A DNA stretch of 64,000 nucleotides from Desulfuromonas versatilis (GTDB lineage: Bacteria > Desulfobacterota > Desulfuromonadia > Desulfuromonadales > NIT-T3). The notes under the pieces are model-generated. The model saw only the letters and a program-made list of their open reading frames with translations. It was not told the origin of the DNA and searched no databases. Shown here in pieces: positions 58,023-64,000 of the stretch (its first letter is position 1; the number at the start of each line of letters is the position of its first letter). Where the stretch lies: positions 3,851,034-3,915,033 of the forward strand of contig NZ_AP024355.1 of assembly GCF_019704135.1 (NCBI RefSeq), given 5' to 3'. Both the position numbers and the translations under genes were made by a program.

Positions 58023-58996
58023 GGCGCCCCCTCGACATCGCGCAGGGCGGCTCCGAAAGCCGGCAGGCAGCGGGCCTGGTCCAGGGGCGAGAGCGCGGCC
58101 CCTTCGAAAAGCGCCGCCAGGTCCAGCCGGCGCACCGAAATCCCCAGGTAATCCGCCAGGTATTCGGTGAGCCGCGGCACCTCCTGCTCGAGGGGGGCGA
58201 CCACCAGGCTCTGGATGGCGGGAAGGGAGAAGCTGCTGCCGTAAAAGTCGAGGGAGCGCTGGATTTCAAGCACGATGGAGTCGAGCATCCCCTGCAGCCG
58301 GTAGCCGGCTTCCTCTGCGGACTGCCCATCCCCCTCGGCGGCGATCTCCGCCAGGTCGGCCGCGCCGACACTGATGCTGCGGGCCAGGTAAAGGACGCCG
58401 CCGCGGCTGATGGTGATCTGTCCCCGGTGCCGCCCCAGCTGCAGCAGCGCCAGTCCCCGCTCCTCCTCGGGCAGCAGGGTCGCCAGGTTGCGCAGCACGA
58501 GCTCGGGGATGTCCATGGCGCTGACCTTGAGGCGGGCCGCCCGCAGCAGGGCCGCCCGGTTGCGGACCTGGACCCGGGGAGCAGCCACCACGTAGGCCAT
58601 TTTTGCCCGCCCCGGCTGGGCGGGGTTGGGCACGAGAAAGTAATCGATGATCGCCTCCTCGACGGGATAGTCGATCAGGTCCCTGATATGCCAGCAGACC
58701 GCGGAGGAGATCTCCTCCTCGGGCACCTCGGGGGGATCGACCTGCAACAGGCTGTAATTGCCCACCCCCATCACCCCCACGCAGCGGCTTCGCCCCAGAC
58801 CGTGAAGGCGAATGGCCTCCTGCAGCAGGGCAGTCCGGTCCTGTTCGCGGCGGGCCTCGATGAATCGGCAGACCGTCACCTGCGGGCGCTCGCCCTCACG
58901 GCGCTTGAGATGCACCACCCCGAGCCCGTCGGGGTGTTCGCAGATGCCGGTGACTCCGTCCTGGGCTCCGGCTTGTCGAAAGGGGAATTTCAGCAT
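58019..58996 (-). CDS. mshI: MSHA biogenesis protein MshI (PilM-like)
   Basis: Cytoplasmic actin-like protein of 325 residues resembling PilM, which binds the N terminus of PilN. The order of motifs fits (GVMGVGNYSLLQVDPPEVPEEEI, then DYFLVP, then QRSLDFYGSSFSLP). The ATG at 58996 follows GGAG; an in-frame upstream extension to 59035 is possible but less typical. It is the first gene of the msh operon. Confidence 0.88.
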   Translation of the reverse strand: MLKFPFRQAGAQDGVTGICEHPDGLGVVHLKRREGERPQVTVCRFIEARREQDRTALLQEAIRLHGLGRSRCVGVMGVGNYSLLQVDPPEVPEEEISSAVCWHIRDLIDYPVEEAIIDYFLVPNPAQPGRAKMAYVVAAPRVQVRNRAALLRAARLKVSAMDIPELVLRNLATLLPEEERGLALLQLGRHRGQITISRGGVLYLARSISVGAADLAEIAAEGDGQSAEEAGYRLQGMLDSIVLEIQRSLDFYGSSFSLPAIQSLVVAPLEQEVPRLTEYLADYLGISVRRLDLAALFEGAALSPLDQARCLPAFGAALRDVEGAP

Positions 58997-59057
58997 GGTC
59001 ACTCCGTTTCGCCCGGCAGGCTTATCCTGTCCCACCGGCCGCTGCGGCTCATTTCAT

Positions 59058-59072
59058 ACAACAACTGTGCCA
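59058..59072 (-). promoter_or_regulatory. Possible sigma-54-like promoter of the msh operon
   Basis: On the minus strand TGGCAC-AGTTG-TTGT has a perfect -24 half, but -12 reads GT instead of GC. The predicted start would be near 59046, 50 nt before mshI. The 363-bp divergent gap (58997-59359) holds nothing else I recognise. Confidence 0.3.
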
Positions 59073-59359
59073 GAAACCCTGCCATCCCGGGTTCTCCGCT
59101 GGCCTGACGGGGCCTGAAAACTTAAAAATGTAGCCGGGTTACCAATGTCACACTGGAAACGGGGCTTTTCCAGCGGTACTTGGAGAAAGGGGATTAACGA
59201 CCGGCCGGTTGAAAGGGGAGAAAATCGCGATAGGCTTTCCTGAATAGAATTAAAAATTCCAAACCGCAAGCGGTGAGTCAAAATTCCGTCTCTCCCCCCC
59301 GGCCGAGCCAGCGGAGACAACGCCTGGGGGGGGGCTCAACCAAGGGGGACCAGCCAAGC

Positions 59360-60208
59360 ATGGTCAAAGACTGTTCAGATAGCATCCTCCGCTGCATCAC
59401 CGAGGGAGATTTCGCAGCCTGGCGCACTCAGCAGGGGGCGCGGGTGGTCTGCCACCGGGGGCGCTATTGGGAAGCTCAGCCCGCGGGGTTTTTCAACGGA
59501 CTGCACCTGATGGCGCGCATGGCCGCTGCCGAAACGACCAGGCCAACCCCTTTCTGCTGGGGGTATCGGGCCACCCTGCGGATGGAGGAGAGTGCCCGGG
59601 CCAACGGGGCCATGCCGGTGCATCTGCTGGGTGATGTGCAAAACTACACATTCGAAAACATCAGCTCGAGAAGGCGCAACAAGATCCGCAACTGCCGAAA
59701 ACAGGCCGAAATCGTCGAATTTCTGGACCCGCAACCGCTGCTCGAGGGTGGCTACGAGGTGCTGGTTTCGGCACGCCGGCGTACCGGCTACGGCAAGATT
59801 CCGCCTGTGGAGGCATACCGCAGGGAGATGGCCGGGTATTTCGGCTCGCGCAGAGGGCTGGTTCTGGCCGCCAGGAGCGAGGGGAGGCTGTCAGGCTATA
59901 TCGCGGCATTTGCGGTGGAAGGCACCGCCTATGTCCAGAGCGTGGAGCTGGCCAGCGAGGCATTGAGCACCAACATCGGCACGACCCTGGTGTTCGAACT
60001 GGTGCAGGCCTGCAGGCGCAGCGGGACCATCGACGAAATCGTGTACGGGCTGCATTCCCGCGAGGATCAGCCGCTTTGCCACTACAAGGAACAGATGGGT
60101 TTCCCAGCGGTTCAGGTTCCCGCCCGGGTCTGGTTCATCCCCCTGGCCGCAAGGCTGATCCGCAGCCTTCGGCCCCATGCCTTCTACCGGCTGACCGGCC
60201 ATGACTGA
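59360..60208 (+). CDS. GNAT-fold (FemAB-like) acyltransferase-like protein
   Basis: Cytoplasmic protein of 282 residues with a GNAT-like C-terminal half. The segment LAARSEGRLSGYIAAFAVEGTAYVQSVELASEALSTNIGT fits the strands and acyl-CoA loop of this fold. The N-terminal half may be a second, degenerate copy as in FemAB proteins. The ATG at 59360 has an AGGGGGA site. The next gene follows after 28 bases. Substrate and pathway are unknown. Confidence 0.7.
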   Translation: MVKDCSDSILRCITEGDFAAWRTQQGARVVCHRGRYWEAQPAGFFNGLHLMARMAAAETTRPTPFCWGYRATLRMEESARANGAMPVHLLGDVQNYTFENISSRRRNKIRNCRKQAEIVEFLDPQPLLEGGYEVLVSARRRTGYGKIPPVEAYRREMAGYFGSRRGLVLAARSEGRLSGYIAAFAVEGTAYVQSVELASEALSTNIGTTLVFELVQACRRSGTIDEIVYGLHSREDQPLCHYKEQMGFPAVQVPARVWFIPLAARLIRSLRPHAFYRLTGHD

Positions 60209-60236
60209 CCGCCGCCTCACCAGGGAGGTGCCCGGC

Positions 60237-60947
60237 ATGCTGGTTCTCCGTCCCCAAACAATCGCCAGGGTCCTTGGCACGATCGTCCTGCTGCTGACCC
60301 TGGGTCATATCATTGGCGGGCTCTACGTCTATCTGCGCGGCTTAACGGTCATCCCCTGGGGAGTGGCCCTGTTCCATTTCGACCATGAGGCCAACCTCCC
60401 ATCGCTCTACTCGGCGCTGGCCCTGTTGCTGGCCGGACTGCTCCTGCTGGCCATCGCCCATGCCGAAAAAGCCGGTCGCTGGTACCGCTACTGGCTGGGG
60501 CTCGGGCTGGTTTTTCTGTTTCTGGCCACGGACGAGGCGGTGATGATCCACGAGCAGCTGATGCCGGTGCTGAGGGAGGCCTTCGGCCTTTCCGGTCTGC
60601 TGTATTTCGCCTGGGTGATCCCCTACGGGCTTGGCCTGCTCGGGTTGCTGGTCATCTATGCCAGGTTCATCTTCTCCCTGCCGGCCAAAACCCGCAACCT
60701 GTTTCTTCTCTCGGGGGGGATTTACGTATTGGGCGCGCTGGTGATCGAGCTGTTCGAGGGGGCCCAAATGGAGGCTGCGGGGGCGAGAAACCTTCGCTAC
60801 CAGGCCCTGATGAGCTGCGAGGAACTGCTGGAGATGATCGGGGTGATCCTGTTCATCTACGCGCTCAGCGATTACATCGCCGAGCGCCTGCCCGGGCTCC
60901 GGATCGGCTTCGGCAACGGCCGCTCGACCGGGGCGGGGCGCCCGGGT

Positions 60948-60977
<30 letters not shown>
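60237..60977 (+). CDS. Multi-pass membrane protein of unknown function
   Basis: Membrane protein of 246 residues with about six transmembrane helices. Conserved-looking acidic motifs lie between helices: FDHEANLPSLYSALALL, ATDEAVMIHEQL and IELFEGAQMEAAG. The ATG at 60237 has a very strong AGGGAGGTG site; a longer form from an ATG at 60201 would overlap the previous gene. The end overlaps the convergent helicase gene by 30 bases. I recognise no named family function. Confidence 0.7.
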
Positions 60978-62987
<2,010 letters not shown>

Positions 62988-63125
62988 GAAAAAAAGCGCC
63001 CTTTAGAAATGCAAAAGACAGCGCGGCAGAAAGGGTGCCCGGCTGTCGGGGAGGTCTCCATCAGGAGGAAAAATAGCACAGGAAACTTTTTCGGGGCAAG
63101 GGGGCCGGAGGGGCATTTTCACCCC

Positions 63126-63154
63126 TTGATTTTTAATCCACCTTTCTGTATTTT
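63126..63154 (+). promoter_or_regulatory. Candidate sigma-70 promoter in the 393-bp gap after the helicase start
   Basis: TTGATT (63126-63131), 17 bp, TATTTT (63149-63154). Transcription would start at about the ATG of the 42-codon frame at 63162, suggesting a leaderless message. The rest of the gap (62988-63380) shows no other feature. Confidence 0.35.
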
Positions 63155-63161
63155 ACGCGCC

Positions 63162-63290
63162 ATGTTTAGAATCATGGTACTCGTCATCAGTGTTGCATGG
63201 GCGTCGCTGCTGCTGGTTTCCTGGGGCGGCACTGCGGAACTGCAGTCCGGCCAGACCCCCGCCGCCCATTACCAGAACCAGGGTTACTGA
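63162..63290 (+). CDS. Possible 42-residue single-helix membrane or secreted peptide
   Basis: The frame encodes a hydrophobic N-terminal helix (MFRIMVLVISVAWASLLLVSW) and a short polar tail ending YQNQGY. There is no ribosome-binding site. The only support is a promoter-like sequence directly upstream. It may be a small membrane protein or chance. Confidence 0.3.
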   Translation: MFRIMVLVISVAWASLLLVSWGGTAELQSGQTPAAHYQNQGY

Positions 63291-63380
63291 GCCCCAAGGG
63301 GTTTCGTCTTTCCGCTGGCAGGCGTTCGGCAGAGCTTTCCGAACCGGACGCCACAGGTTTCTCTACCCTCCCCCGCCGCC

Positions 63381-64000
63381 TCAGCGGCCCTGCACCCTGC
63401 TCCCCTGCCGGGTTCCCCGGCGTTCCAGTTCGTCGTCGATCGCGTTCAGCACCTCCCACTTGTTCAACGACCAGAGCGGCGCCAGCAGTATGTCCCGCGG
63501 CCCGTCCCCGGTCAGCCGGTGAATGAGCGTCGCGGGGTGGAGCCGTTCGATGAAATCCGCCGCCAGCTCCACGTACTCGGCCTGTTCGAGAATCGGTACC
63601 TGACCCTGCCGGTACAGGTCTCCCAGGGGGGTGCCCTCGAGCACGTGCAGCAGGTGGATCTTGATGCCGTCCACCCGCAGCCGGGCCAGCTCGGCCGCGG
63701 TCTCCAGCATCATCGCCCGGTCCTCCCCGGGGAGCCCGAGAATCACATGGACGCAGAGCCGAAGGCCGCGTTCTCTGGCGCCGTGGCAGGCCTGCAGGAA
63801 GGTCGCGTAGTCGTGGCCGCGGCGCAGGTAACCAAGGGTCTTGTCGTGGATGCTCTGCAGCCCCAGCTCGAGCCAGAAATAGGTGCGCCGGTGGTACTCG
63901 CCGAGCAGGTCGAGCACCTCGGCCGGCAGGCAGTCGGGGCGGGTGCCCACGGCCATCCCCACCACCCCCTCGACGCCTAGGGCCTGGTCGTAGAGGGCGC
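63381..64000 (-). CDS. Radical SAM protein (YhcC-like), 5' end beyond the window
   Basis: Only the C-terminal part is present and the frame runs open to base 64000. The segments GMAVGTRPDCLP, FWLELGLQSIHDKTLGYLRRGH and RLCVHVILGLPGEDR match the radical SAM family of Elp3-like or TIGR01212 (YhcC) proteins. The CxxxCxxC cluster lies outside the window. The substrate is unknown; YhcC-type proteins have no established reaction. Confidence 0.85.
   Translation of the reverse strand, partial: ALYDQALGVEGVVGMAVGTRPDCLPAEVLDLLGEYHRRTYFWLELGLQSIHDKTLGYLRRGHDYATFLQACHGARERGLRLCVHVILGLPGEDRAMMLETAAELARLRVDGIKIHLLHVLEGTPLGDLYRQGQVPILEQAEYVELAADFIERLHPATLIHRLTGDGPRDILLAPLWSLNKWEVLNAIDDELERRGTRQGSRVQGR

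Overview
The window is a high-GC, gene-dense stretch of bacterial chromosome. Its content points to a Desulfuromonadales/Geobacter-type organism (Desulfuromonadota), by inference rather than marker-gene placement: topA next to trmFO, many sigma-54 promoters with NtrC-type activators, abundant c-di-GMP enzymes, a PocR-type sensory domain, separate proline dehydrogenase and P5C dehydrogenase genes, and several families of extragenic palindromes. No rRNA, tRNA, CRISPR array, prophage or insertion sequence was seen.

Layout. 1-9.3 kb: housekeeping genes on + (topA 3' end, trmFO, a PocR-GAF-GAF-GGDEF diguanylate cyclase behind a structured leader, maf, yggS, a HAD phosphatase and a MOP/MATE-like membrane protein). 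9.4-29 kb: a sensory block on + with two histidine kinases, an NtrC-type response regulator, three methyl-accepting chemotaxis proteins (MCPs), a pseudo-receiver, a periplasmic molybdopterin-fold protein without cysteines in its mature part, a GGDKF-EAL protein and a dCache-PAS-GGDEF protein. Four transcription units here have a -24/-12 (sigma-54) promoter with exact spacing; the three MCP units have nearly equal predicted leaders of 64-67 nt. 29-36 kb, on -: proline catabolism (pruA and PRODH) with two transporters, behind a sigma-54 promoter and next to a PAS-AAA-HTH activator gene. 36.4-42.5 kb: proC divergent from a cupin-XRE regulator and speD-speE-speA (polyamine synthesis), with an operator array after the promoter, then a cytochrome b5-like gene.

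42.6-59 kb, on -: a complete MSHA-type type IV pilus locus in the order mshI-I2-J-K-L-M-N-E-G-F-A-C-D-O-P-Q, the order known from Vibrio and Shewanella. The pilin gene mshA has its own sigma-54-like promoter and a terminator right behind it. The assembly ATPase MshE keeps both c-di-GMP-binding MshEN motifs. 59.3-64 kb: a GNAT-fold protein, a small membrane protein, a UvrD/Rep helicase and the 3' part of a radical SAM gene cut by the window edge.

Working model (inference): the window joins signal input (kinases, MCPs), second-messenger turnover (three GGDEF/EAL proteins) and a c-di-GMP-gated surface organelle (MSHA pilus), with sigma-54 promoters recurring in each part. The most promising under-described unit is the sigma-54 chemoreceptor block at 11.2-26.7 kb, especially the four-gene operon pseudo-receiver / MCP / cysteine-free molybdopterin-fold protein / GGDEF-EAL.
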